Origin: WTFY01 sp965220875
GTDB taxonomy: Bacteria > Pseudomonadota > Gammaproteobacteria > UBA4575
DNA length: 64,000 nt
Assembly: GCA_965220875.1 (NCBI GenBank)
Contig: OZ244849.1
Location: forward strand, 1,981,001 to 2,045,000
Direction: 5' to 3'
Part shown: in pieces, positions 8,294-16,253 of the stretch
Position numbering within the stretch: position 1 is the stretch's first letter
Layout of the letters: each line of letters opens with the position of its first letter
Made by a program: the position numbers and the translations under genes
The notes under the pieces: model-generated
Seen by the model: only the letters and a program-made list of their open reading frames with translations
The model's database searches: none
What the model was told of the DNA's origin: nothing

Positions 8294-9391
8294 CTAACTG
8301 TTGCTACGTCCTCCCGGCATAGAACTTGCGTCCAGAAATTTATCAAAGTAAATATTATCTTCCTGCATTCCCTGAGCCACCATCACTTCAATTGCTGCAT
8401 CAATCATAGGCGGGGGACCACACAAGTAACCCTGTGACTCTTTTAAAGATAGTTTACCAGTATCAACATACGCCGACTTCAAATAATCGGTAACCAGCCC
8501 TCTAGCGCCTTTCCAGTCACTATCTTCAGGTTCCATATTGAGTACGGGAACAAATTCAAATGAGTGGTTCTGATTCCATTCAGCACCAATATCGTCCATT
8601 TCCTGCAAGCAATACAGATCTTTTTGAGTCCTTGCACCGAACAAAAACAAGCAATTTCGTTGCACCTGCTGGTTTACTGCAGACTCAAGAATTGCCTTGA
8701 TTGAGCTTATCCCACTGCCCCCAGCAATACAAACAATCTGAGTATCTCCTGGTCGAAGCCAAAATTGGCCATAAGGCCCTGCTACAGTGACTTTTTCGCC
8801 TGTACGGTCTTGTTTGAATAACCATTCAGTAAACTCACCACCCGGCACTAGGCGTACAAAAAAAGTCATTTCATTTTCAGTTTCATTCTCGGGAGCCTTA
8901 GCAAATGAATAGGATCGTGGAGCACTTATGCCAGAAGCACTTATCTCGGCATACTGGCCTGCAATTCCACTGCGGTCTGGTAGAGGGTAGTCAGCTGTGA
9001 CAATAATTTCCTTGATGTCATGTGTCAAATCCGTAACTCTGCTCAAAGACCCCTCAAATTTAACTACTTGATGAGCACGTGATGCATCTTCCAGTTCAAC
9101 TTCTACTTCGACATCACTTTTTAACCGGGTTTGACATGCAAGAATCCATCCTTCGTTTAGTTGGTCAGGATCCAATACATACGAAAAATCAGTAAGAGAC
9201 TTCGTTTTGCCGCTTTTTAGTATGCACTTGCAGGTAGTACAGCTACCTACCCGGCAGTCATGCGGCCAAGGGATTCCAAGCCCCAATGCTGCATTGAGCA
9301 AATTATCTCCTGCTTTTACAGTAAACTTGTGTTCACCAGCATTGATACTTGCTTGCCAGTCTTTTTTACCGCTGCCAAATAATCCAAACAT
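8294..9391 (-). CDS. XylA-type electron-transfer protein: [2Fe-2S] ferredoxin fused to FAD/NAD(P)H reductase
   Basis: A 365-residue flavo-iron-sulfur protein. Residues 11-95 are a plant-type ferredoxin domain with cluster ligands C46, C51, C54 and C86 (CRVGSCTTC ... LACQ). The FAD domain has the signature PRSYSFA (about residue 158), and the nucleotide-binding domain has CIAGGSGISSIKAI and YLCGPPPMIDAA. This order is that of reductases feeding membrane or soluble oxygenases (XylA, MmoC, phenol hydroxylase reductase). A di-iron hydroxylase gene lies three genes upstream on the same strand, so this protein most likely passes electrons from NAD(P)H to it, directly or through the small ferredoxin. 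The ATG at 9391 has a GAAGGG ribosome-binding stretch. Confidence 0.85.
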   Translation of the reverse strand: MFGLFGSGKKDWQASINAGEHKFTVKAGDNLLNAALGLGIPWPHDCRVGSCTTCKCILKSGKTKSLTDFSYVLDPDQLNEGWILACQTRLKSDVEVEVELEDASRAHQVVKFEGSLSRVTDLTHDIKEIIVTADYPLPDRSGIAGQYAEISASGISAPRSYSFAKAPENETENEMTFFVRLVPGGEFTEWLFKQDRTGEKVTVAGPYGQFWLRPGDTQIVCIAGGSGISSIKAILESAVNQQVQRNCLFLFGARTQKDLYCLQEMDDIGAEWNQNHSFEFVPVLNMEPEDSDWKGARGLVTDYLKSAYVDTGKLSLKESQGYLCGPPPMIDAAIEVMVAQGMQEDNIYFDKFLDASSMPGGRSNS

Positions 9392-9458
9392 AACCCTTCA
9401 CCCTACACTGGCATCCTGTCCGGTGCAGAGGACGCTAGTGACTAAAAAAGGTAGGCTT

Positions 9459-10112
9459 TTAAACGTTAATTGAAATGCCTCTCAATGTCCCGGAATTAAC
9501 ATCATCTGCCGTTGGCAGGCAAACAAAGGGATTGATCTTCTCTTTACTTGTAGACGGATGTGTTTTGACTTTTTCATACCAGGCGCTTACACCGGATCTT
9601 GAACTAATCAAGTCTCCAGCACCACCGATTTCAATCAGGTTGCAACATGCTGTCCAATGAATATCTGCCAATGAGAAGTCTCCACATATAAAATCACCTT
9701 TTTTAGGTGGATTTTTGACTTGTTGATCCAAGCCATCAAAAAATGTAGCTAATCCAGCCGTATCAATATCATCTCCAATTAGAGTTTGTACTTTTTCGGT
9801 AGCAATTCCGGCCCATTGATACATAACTGCTCGGTGTACACCATTACGTGGCACTAATGACGGACCAAAACCCTTATCATCAAGATAAGACATCACGGCC
9901 CCGGTTCCATACACCACAAAATCAATATCCTGTAGTACAGGGCCTATGCCATAAGGAGATTTAGCCAGAAACTCACTGTCATCCATACTTGGAATCACGA
10001 TTGCTTCTATATCTACACCTTTTTCGCCTGCTGTCTGTAAGCACTTTCCTGTGTTCGGGCAACTTGGTCGGCCACTCAAAATCATTTTTGTTCTCAATTG
10101 ATCTCCAATCAT
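9459..10112 (-). CDS. Glutathione S-transferase-like protein with thioredoxin-fold N-terminus
   Basis: A 217-residue protein. Its N-terminal half begins with a thioredoxin-like strand and a GST active-site-type loop, MILSGRPSCPNTGKCLQ, where the first Cys or the Ser could be catalytic. The C-terminal half is helical and contains the GST-like CGDFSLADIHWTACCNLIEIG segment, which carries the N-capping/ADIH motif. It lies within the monooxygenase gene set, between the small ferredoxin and the reductase. GST-like proteins in oxygenase operons often remove reactive products such as epoxides or aldehydes, or handle glutathione conjugates; which applies here is unknown. Confidence 0.7.
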   Translation of the reverse strand: MIGDQLRTKMILSGRPSCPNTGKCLQTAGEKGVDIEAIVIPSMDDSEFLAKSPYGIGPVLQDIDFVVYGTGAVMSYLDDKGFGPSLVPRNGVHRAVMYQWAGIATEKVQTLIGDDIDTAGLATFFDGLDQQVKNPPKKGDFICGDFSLADIHWTACCNLIEIGGAGDLISSRSGVSAWYEKVKTHPSTSKEKINPFVCLPTADDVNSGTLRGISINV

Positions 10113-10236
10113 ATACCCCCCTAACTTACAAGTCTTATCAGCATTTCATGAGTACACACCAAGAATTAGCTATAACAAATTTCCTGATGTCCGCTATTTA
10201 AATTCTAAAGTATTAGACTCTGAACCGAGTGTGTAA

Positions 10237-10416
10237 TCAATCCTGGATCTGTAGCGCTCCAGATGGACATTTCGAAACTGTCTCCCGAATCTCTGCTTCA
10301 GGAGCAGCGCTTGTATCAATTACAAACTGTCCGTCCTCAACCTTAAAGACCGTTGGGGAGCCTTTAACACACTCACCAGCATGGATACAGATCTTTGCGT
10401 CATAAGTTACTTCCAT
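10237..10416 (-). CDS. Small single-cluster ferredoxin (YjdI-like, divergent 4Fe-4S type)
   Basis: A 59-codon gene that size-filtered gene finders may skip. A perfect AGGAGGT ribosome-binding site (10424-10430) lies 7 bp before its ATG at 10416. The product begins MEVTYDAKICIHAGECVKGS and ends VSKCPSGALQIQD. The pattern C10, C16, C50 plus the CPSGAL ending is that of the divergent 4Fe-4S mono-cluster family to which E. coli YjdI belongs (AICQHSGNCVRG ... CPSGAL). It sits between the di-iron hydroxylase and the GST-like gene and is the natural candidate for the small electron carrier of the oxygenase, taking the place rubredoxin has with AlkB. Confidence 0.85.
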   Translation of the reverse strand: MEVTYDAKICIHAGECVKGSPTVFKVEDGQFVIDTSAAPEAEIRETVSKCPSGALQIQD

Positions 10417-10505
10417 CGTTATTACCTCCTAGCTTATTTATTTGTATAACTTTCTATCAGATTTAACAACCGCAGTCTCTCTTTCTAGTTTCTATTCACC
10501 AAGAC

Positions 10506-11648
10506 TCAGGCGTATCCAGCCTGTTTATTCATCCTGGCGGCGATCTTCAACTCGCCCTCACTCGCCATCTCCTCGTCCCACTTCGACAACTGCCTCTTCA
10601 TGTACGAATGAAACACCGGTGGCAGTAACGCCAGCGCATACAACGTGAAGTACCCCCGGCCACAGTTCGGAGCACCCACCTCGTCCAACTCCCAAAAATG
10701 CGTCTCACCCCGGTCATGATGATCCGCCTGACGACCAATCTCTATGAAAAACCAACTCGTAAACGCCGTCGAATTGTCCCAACTGTGGCGATAGTCTATC
10801 GGCTGACCCTTCTCCCGTATCAATCCGTAATGCTCCAGAAAATTCAACGCCTCCAACTCGAAATTCGACATCGCCCATACCGCCGCCAAACACAACAATC
10901 CGATCCAGCCCCCGACAAACCAAAACAGCAATACCGTCGGCAACGCCATGAAATACCCTCGTATCCACCGATTCTGCCATGACAAAAACGGTACCCCCAA
11001 ACGACTCAAACGCTGCTTCTCCATCATGAACAAAAACTTGCTCTGTCCCAATCCTGACAGCGGATAATGCGCATACAAACTCCGACCCCGTGGACACGTC
11101 GCAGGATCATCCTCGTGCGCCAACTCCAAATGATGGTTGTAAACATGCGCATAACAAAAATGCGCCTTCCCGCTCAACCCCATCATCCAGCGCGCAATCA
11201 CAAAACTGAATCCCTTCGTGTGCGCCAACTCGTGACCATAAATGATCCCGATCCCCGCAAAAATCCCCGTCGACAACACCGCACCCCACAACTGCGTGCC
11301 CGTGATCCCGTCCTGAATGCTCATCCCGAACAACGTCGTCTCGCCAATCGGCACCCCGTTCACGTACTGCCAGATCCGCCACGCCAGCGCCACCTGCAAT
11401 ACCACAAAAATGCCCAGCATCCCGTACATCGTACCGTTCAACAGCGGTACCACGCCCTGCGTCTCGCCTTCCTCGTCAAAACCCGCTCCCGGCGTCTGCG
11501 CCGTCGTCAGCGTGTCCACGATGATCCCAACGCCCAGCAATACCACGCCCGTCCATACCCACGGACCACCCGCCAATACCCCAAATAACGTCGCCAAAAT
11601 CAATAACGGCGCCAAAAAATATCGTATGTTGATTAAAAACTTACTCAT
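10506..11648 (-). CDS. AlkB/XylM-family membrane di-iron hydroxylase (alkane or xylene monooxygenase type)
   Basis: A 380-residue integral membrane protein with all His boxes of the family: HELAH (residues 139-143), HVYNHHLELAHED (168-180), NFLEHYG (269-275) and RQADHHDRG (306-314). At least five hydrophobic segments surround them. Family members use a non-haem di-iron centre, O2 and reductant to hydroxylate alkanes, methyl-aromatics or similar hydrophobic substrates. Followed on the same strand by a ferredoxin, a GST-like protein and a reductase, it forms a complete monooxygenase set. Codon use is much richer in G/C-ending codons (mainly C) than in its AT-leaning neighbours, which suggests transfer or strong expression. 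A TATAAT box lies at 11683-11688 on the minus strand with no good -35. The substrate cannot be told from sequence. Confidence 0.85.
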   Translation of the reverse strand: MSKFLINIRYFLAPLLILATLFGVLAGGPWVWTGVVLLGVGIIVDTLTTAQTPGAGFDEEGETQGVVPLLNGTMYGMLGIFVVLQVALAWRIWQYVNGVPIGETTLFGMSIQDGITGTQLWGAVLSTGIFAGIGIIYGHELAHTKGFSFVIARWMMGLSGKAHFCYAHVYNHHLELAHEDDPATCPRGRSLYAHYPLSGLGQSKFLFMMEKQRLSRLGVPFLSWQNRWIRGYFMALPTVLLFWFVGGWIGLLCLAAVWAMSNFELEALNFLEHYGLIREKGQPIDYRHSWDNSTAFTSWFFIEIGRQADHHDRGETHFWELDEVGAPNCGRGYFTLYALALLPPVFHSYMKRQLSKWDEEMASEGELKIAARMNKQAGYA

Positions 11649-11905
11649 CTCGGAAACCTCTCATGCGAAAGCAGATAACTCTATTATATGTAAATATAAG
11701 GCTATTGCAGAACAGTATTGCCAATCATTAAGGTCCAGGCATACCGGGTTAGTTCTCTAGGAAGTATAGCACCCCTGTTATTTAGTTAGTACTCTTTGCC
11801 TTGAACAGGCGGTGAACTGATCAGGCTGAATGCTGTACCTAGTTGATCCTTTCATTGTAAACAAGGTAATTTGGACAATCTGAAAATAAACAATTTGAGT
11901 CAAAA

Positions 11906-12295
11906 TTACCCTTCTATCTCAAACACTAAAGAAACAGAATTTATACAGTACCTAAGATTAGTGGGTGGCGGCCCATCATTAAAAACGTGCCCTAGATGAG
12001 AGTCGCAGTTACTGCACACGACTTCTGTCCTAGACATAAAGAACTCATTATCCGGCCTAGTTGCTACATTGTCTGAATCCATGGGCTGCCAGAAACTTGG
12101 CCAGCCCGTACCCGAATCAAACTTGTGATGAGAATGAAACAGTGGAGACTTGCAACAGATGCAACGGTAGATTCCTGTCTTTTTGTGGTCCCAGTACTTC
12201 CCACTGAAAGGTGCTTCCGTACCTTTTTGCCTGCATACCCGGAATTGTTCCGGCGTCAAAAGCTTACACCATTCTAGTTCTGATTTATTTTTCAA
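11906..12295 (-). CDS. msrB: Peptide-methionine (R)-S-oxide reductase MsrB
   Basis: A 129-residue protein repairing methionine-R-sulfoxide in oxidised proteins. It has the MsrB signature GTGWPSFWQP, two zinc-binding CxxC pairs (CICC and CSNC), the HLGHVFNDGPPPTNLRYCINS segment with the catalytic Cys in RYCINS, and a normal family length. It starts 27 bp after the pnp stop on the same strand, so readthrough from pnp is possible. An oxidative-damage repair gene fits next to an oxygenase operon, but the pnp link may be chance. Confidence 0.93.
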   Translation of the reverse strand: MKNKSELEWCKLLTPEQFRVCRQKGTEAPFSGKYWDHKKTGIYRCICCKSPLFHSHHKFDSGTGWPSFWQPMDSDNVATRPDNEFFMSRTEVVCSNCDSHLGHVFNDGPPPTNLRYCINSVSLVFEIEG

Positions 12296-12322
12296 TTTTC
12301 AGTAATCAAATACTCTGCACGG

Positions 12323-14425
12323 CTATGAGGCATGCCTTGGCCGTTCGCCTTCTACTGCTTTCATGCTTAGCCTTACGCGCCCTTGCTTATCCACTTCCAG
12401 TACCTTTACTTTCACTATATCCCCTTCAGAAAGCTCATCGGCAACATTTTCTACGCGCTTGTGAGAAATTTGCGATATATGTACCAAACCATCTTTGCCA
12501 GGCAGGACACTTACAAAAGCTCCAAAATCCATGATCTTTACAACTTTTCCTTCATAGGTTTTACCCACTTCAACGTCTGCAGTAATACTTTCTATCCTGC
12601 GCTTGGCATCGTCGCCAGCAGCCTTGTCAACCGATGCAATGCGCACGACTCCATCATCATCTATGTCTATCGTCGTACCGGTCTCCTCAGTTAAGGCTCG
12701 AATGGTTGCACCGCCTTTTCCAATTACGTCACGTATCTTTTCTGGGTTAATTTTTAAAACCGTAAACCGTGGTGCATGTTCAGACATTTCTTGCCTGGGC
12801 TCGGTAATTACAGTATTCATCTCGCCAAGTATATGCTGCAACCCCTGTCGAGCCTGATTGAGAGCATCCTTCATTATCTCCCGAGTGATTCCCTCAATCT
12901 TGATATCCATCTGCAATGCAGTGACACCCTGTTCAGTTCCTGCCACCTTGAAATCCATATCCCCCAGATGATCTTCATCACCAAGAATATCTGTAAGGAC
13001 TGCAAAGTTATCGCCTTCCTTGATCAAGCCCATTGCTATACCTGCAACAGGAGCTTTGATTGGGACACCTGAATCCATCAGAGACAGGCTTGTACCACAG
13101 ACACTTGCCATCGAACTTGAACCGTTCGATTCCGTAATCTCAGAAACCACTCTGATTACATAAGGAAAATCATCTTCCTTCGGCAGTACCGCCCGTATGC
13201 CTCGTTTTGCAAGTTTTCCGTGTCCAATCTCGCGGCGTCTTGGTGAACCAACCATGCCCGTCTCTCCCACGCAAAATGGTGGAAAATTATAATGCAGCAT
13301 GAAGTTGTCCTTGAATTCACCTTCAATTGCGTCAACCAGTTGCGCATCTCGACTGGTACCAAGCGTTGTAGTTACCAACGCCTGTGTTTCTCCACGTGTA
13401 AACAGAGCACTCCCATGTACACGTGGCAACAGACCTACCCTGATGCTGATGGGCCTGACCAAATTAGTATCACGACCATCAATTCTTCGTTCTCCGGCAA
13501 GTATCCTGCTTCGTACAATGTCTTTCTCTAGCTTGTTGAATGCATTCAAGATCTCTGCCTCGCTTGAATCCCCCTCCTCGCCATGCACCGAGGCAACAAG
13601 TTGGTCACGAATCTCACCCACTCGGTTCTGACGCGTAATCTTTTCAGCAATCTGATATGCATCACCCAGTTGCGCCCTGCATTGTGCACTTACCTTTTCA
13701 AAAATTGCTTGATTTTCCTGCGGACCTTGCCAGTCCCATGCTGGCTTTTTGGCTTCTTGGGCAAATTCCTCAATGGCCTGAATTGCGGTCTGAAGCTGAG
13801 CATGACCAAACATAACAGCATCCAGCATGGTCTCTTCTGGAAGAATTTCAGCCTCTGACTCCACCATCAATACAGCTTTTCCTGTTCCGGCTACCACCAA
13901 GTCCAGCTTGGAGTCCCTGAGTTTAAAATTATCAGGATTCAAGACAAAGTTCCCGTCGATGTATCCCACACGGGCTGCACCAATTGGTCCATTGAACGGT
14001 ACTCCAGAAACCGCCAACGCAGCAGATGCTCCGAGCAAGGCTGGAATGTCAGGGTCAATTGCAGTATTTACAGACACAACTGTCGCAATGATCTGCACTT
14101 CATTAAGAAAGCCTTTGGGGAACAAAGGCCGCAGGGGGCGATCGATAAGCCGAGAAGTCATTGTTTCCTTCTCTGACGGACGCCCTTCCCGTTTGAAAAA
14201 GCCGCCAGGTATTTTACCTGCCGCGTAAGTCTTCTCCTGATAATGTACTGTGAGCGGGAAAAAATCCCTGCTGGGATCAGGCTCCTTCTTACCAACGACC
14301 GTAACCAGTACTGACGTTTCTCCCATGTCAACGAGGACAGCTCCGTCTGCCTGACGGGCAATTTCTCCAGTCTCTAACGTTACGAGGTGATCACCATATG
14401 AGAAAGATTTTGTTACTTTGTTCAC
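12323..14425 (-). CDS. pnp: Polyribonucleotide nucleotidyltransferase (PNPase)
   Basis: A 700-residue 3'-to-5' phosphorolytic exoribonuclease, core of the RNA degradosome. Two RNase PH domains are present (first with GGFFKREGRPSEKE and LIDRPLRPLFP, second with RRREIGHGKLAKRG and the metal site DILGDEDHLGDMDFK). They are followed by a KH domain (VIGKGGATIRALTEETG) and a C-terminal S1 domain (GKVVKIMDFGAFVSVLPGKDGLVHIS). Length is standard. It is directly downstream of rpsO, the conserved order in gammaproteobacteria, where pnp expression is controlled through the intergenic RNA. Confidence 0.97.
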   Translation of the reverse strand: MNKVTKSFSYGDHLVTLETGEIARQADGAVLVDMGETSVLVTVVGKKEPDPSRDFFPLTVHYQEKTYAAGKIPGGFFKREGRPSEKETMTSRLIDRPLRPLFPKGFLNEVQIIATVVSVNTAIDPDIPALLGASAALAVSGVPFNGPIGAARVGYIDGNFVLNPDNFKLRDSKLDLVVAGTGKAVLMVESEAEILPEETMLDAVMFGHAQLQTAIQAIEEFAQEAKKPAWDWQGPQENQAIFEKVSAQCRAQLGDAYQIAEKITRQNRVGEIRDQLVASVHGEEGDSSEAEILNAFNKLEKDIVRSRILAGERRIDGRDTNLVRPISIRVGLLPRVHGSALFTRGETQALVTTTLGTSRDAQLVDAIEGEFKDNFMLHYNFPPFCVGETGMVGSPRRREIGHGKLAKRGIRAVLPKEDDFPYVIRVVSEITESNGSSSMASVCGTSLSLMDSGVPIKAPVAGIAMGLIKEGDNFAVLTDILGDEDHLGDMDFKVAGTEQGVTALQMDIKIEGITREIMKDALNQARQGLQHILGEMNTVITEPRQEMSEHAPRFTVLKINPEKIRDVIGKGGATIRALTEETGTTIDIDDDGVVRIASVDKAAGDDAKRRIESITADVEVGKTYEGKVVKIMDFGAFVSVLPGKDGLVHISQISHKRVENVADELSEGDIVKVKVLEVDKQGRVRLSMKAVEGERPRHAS

Positions 14426-14570
14426 TATTTAAATTCCGTTTATTGAATCGCAGGCTAAAAAATACATCTGGTCGTGGTGACAGGACATTTGCACATACAT
14501 CAAATGTTGTGATTCAGGCACCCTCAAATTTACTTACAGTTACAAGCCCTCTAAAGCCCGAGGGTAACTC

Positions 14571-14840
14571 TCAGCGTCTCAAACCAAGGGAACTGATCAG
14601 TTCCTGATACCTTTTCTGGTTCTTTTTTCTTAAATAATCAAGAAGTTTTCGGCGATGATTGACCATCTTGAGCAAGCCATGACGTGAGTGATGGTCTTTT
14701 TTGTGTCTTTCAAGGTGCTCACTCAAATGAGATATTCGTGCAGACAAAAGCGCAACTTGAACTTCAGGTGAGCCTGTATCAGTTTCACTACGCTGAAACT
14801 CTCTAACAATCTTATTTTTTTCTGGTGCTGCAAATGCCAT
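14571..14840 (-). CDS. rpsO: 30S ribosomal protein S15
   Basis: With the ATG at 14840 the product is 89 residues, exactly the usual S15 length, and reads AFAAPEKNKIVREFQRS, then DTGSPEVQVALL and the conserved HKKDHHSRHGLLKMV and ending GLRR. S15 binds 16S rRNA early in 30S assembly. The frame also opens at a GTG at 14873, which would add 11 unusual residues, so it is not preferred. The gene is followed by pnp after 145 bp, the site where related bacteria carry a processing hairpin. Confidence 0.95.
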   Translation of the reverse strand: MAFAAPEKNKIVREFQRSETDTGSPEVQVALLSARISHLSEHLERHKKDHHSRHGLLKMVNHRRKLLDYLRKKNQKRYQELISSLGLRR

Positions 14841-14895
14841 TTTCACGTATAGCTCATCCAACTTCACCGCCACTAATATGTATTTCTGGGCGGCG

Positions 14896-14923
14896 ATTCT
14901 ACCATGTAAGCCCCTACAAACAA
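14896..14923 (-). promoter_or_regulatory. Probable promoter for rpsO-pnp
   Basis: On the minus strand TTGTTT (14918-14923) and TAGAAT (14896-14901) are 16 bp apart, placing a start near 14888, about 50 nt before the S15 ATG. An own promoter for rpsO inside this gene string is known in related bacteria. Confidence 0.5.
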
Positions 14924-14986
14924 GAAAAATATACAGGAGTACCGTCCATTACATGGCGTTGAGTTTCAAAACTCTTCCAGGTTTGC

Positions 14987-15895
14987 TCAATTCAAACGCT
15001 TAATGGCCATGCGCCCATCTTCCATCACGGTACCAATTCCAAAAAAAACTCCACTGGCGTCATAGATCCTGACCATCTCTTGTGCAGACAATTGCGGCAA
15101 CGATACAGGGTGACCATTGCGAATATTTTTCATCATATCCTCATTAAATGACAAGGCTGGACAAGAGCGCAAAGCATCATCCACAGGCAACAGCGTTTCA
15201 TCGAGCAAGGAATACCCTGAGGCAGAAATCTCTTCCAGCCTAGGGAGCGAGTACAATTTGTCCTCGACAAATGGGCCAAGACCGGTGCGCCTAAGCTGTA
15301 CTACATGTGCACCGCAGCCCAAATACTGACCCAAATCCTCTGCCAGTGTCCTGACATAAGTACCCTTAGAGCAAAACACATTCATGTGCAAAATATCCGC
15401 TTCTCTTCCAGTCAATGAAAAGTGGTGTACCTTTACACTTCTTGAAGGCCGCTCCACTTCTATCCCTTTTCTTGCAAGTTGATACAGACGCACACCTCTG
15501 AATTTCAGAGCAGAGTACATGGGAGGTACCTGCTCGATATTGCCGGTCAGTCGAGTCATGGCCTGGTGGATTTCTGCGTCCGTCACAGACATTGCATTCT
15601 GCCTGCTGGTTATCTGACCATCAGCATCACCTGTGTCAGTCGTGACTCCCAGTTTCAGTGTCACCCGATAATGTTTATCTGAATCCAGCAAAAGAGTGGA
15701 AATCTTTGTAGCACGACCGAAACAAATAACTAGAAGGCCGGTCGCTAGAGGGTCCAAACTGCCTGTATGACCTGCCTTTTCTGCATTGAAGATATTCTTT
15801 GCCTTCTGTAATGCCAGACTTGAGGTAATTCCGGAGGGTTTGTCCAGCAATAACAGGCCATTCAGTGAACGTCCCTTGCGTCTTCGCCTAGACAT
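14987..15895 (-). CDS. truB: tRNA pseudouridine(55) synthase
   Basis: A 302-residue TruB that makes pseudouridine 55 in the T-loop of tRNAs. The catalytic Asp is in KAGHTGSLDPLATGLLVICFG, preceded by GLLLLDKPSGITSS. Other family segments are GDADGQ and CSKGTYVRTLAEDLG. A PUA-like C-terminal region is present. The stop is 4 bp from the preceding genes' spacing pattern: truB starts only 3 bp after the rbfA stop, so the two are translationally close within the nusA-infB-rbfA-truB unit. Confidence 0.96.
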   Translation of the reverse strand: MSRRRRKGRSLNGLLLLDKPSGITSSLALQKAKNIFNAEKAGHTGSLDPLATGLLVICFGRATKISTLLLDSDKHYRVTLKLGVTTDTGDADGQITSRQNAMSVTDAEIHQAMTRLTGNIEQVPPMYSALKFRGVRLYQLARKGIEVERPSRSVKVHHFSLTGREADILHMNVFCSKGTYVRTLAEDLGQYLGCGAHVVQLRRTGLGPFVEDKLYSLPRLEEISASGYSLLDETLLPVDDALRSCPALSFNEDMMKNIRNGHPVSLPQLSAQEMVRIYDASGVFFGIGTVMEDGRMAIKRLN

Positions 15896-15898
15896 AGG

Positions 15899-16243
15899 TC
15901 ATTTGCTGTTGCTGATCAGTCTCTCGATTCGCTCACTTTTTACTTCTGTATCATCGACTATGAATTGCAATTGAGGAATTCGGCGAAGATGCAGTCTCTG
16001 ACCCAGTTTCTTTCGCAAGAAACCACTTGCACTATGCAACCCTTGAAGACCTTCAGGAAAATCCTGCTTTATACCCAGATAGCTGAAGTAAATCTTTGCG
16101 AGGCTTAGGTCTTTGCTTACCACTATGTCATAAATGACAATTTCAGGTATTCTCGGGTCATTTACTTCCACACGTAACAGGGTTGACAGTTCACGGCGTA
16201 ACAGTTCACCGATTCGTAGCGGTCTGGATGATTCATGCTGCAT
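15899..16243 (-). CDS. rbfA: Ribosome-binding factor A
   Basis: A 114-residue KH-fold protein needed for 16S rRNA 5'-end maturation and cold growth. It has the N-terminal pattern RPLRIGELLRRELSTLLR and the conserved LAKIYFSYLG segment followed by the long helix with LRKKLGQRLHLRRIPQLQFIVDD. Length is typical for gammaproteobacterial RbfA. It lies 10 bp after infB and 3 bp before truB. Confidence 0.95.
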   Translation of the reverse strand: MQHESSRPLRIGELLRRELSTLLRVEVNDPRIPEIVIYDIVVSKDLSLAKIYFSYLGIKQDFPEGLQGLHSASGFLRKKLGQRLHLRRIPQLQFIVDDTEVKSERIERLISNSK

Positions 16244-16253
16244 TGCTCATATC

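Noticed and set aside
11067..11588. 173-codon plus-strand frame opposite the di-iron hydroxylase.
   Set aside because: Arg/Pro/His-rich antisense shadow of a codon-biased gene, no start signal.
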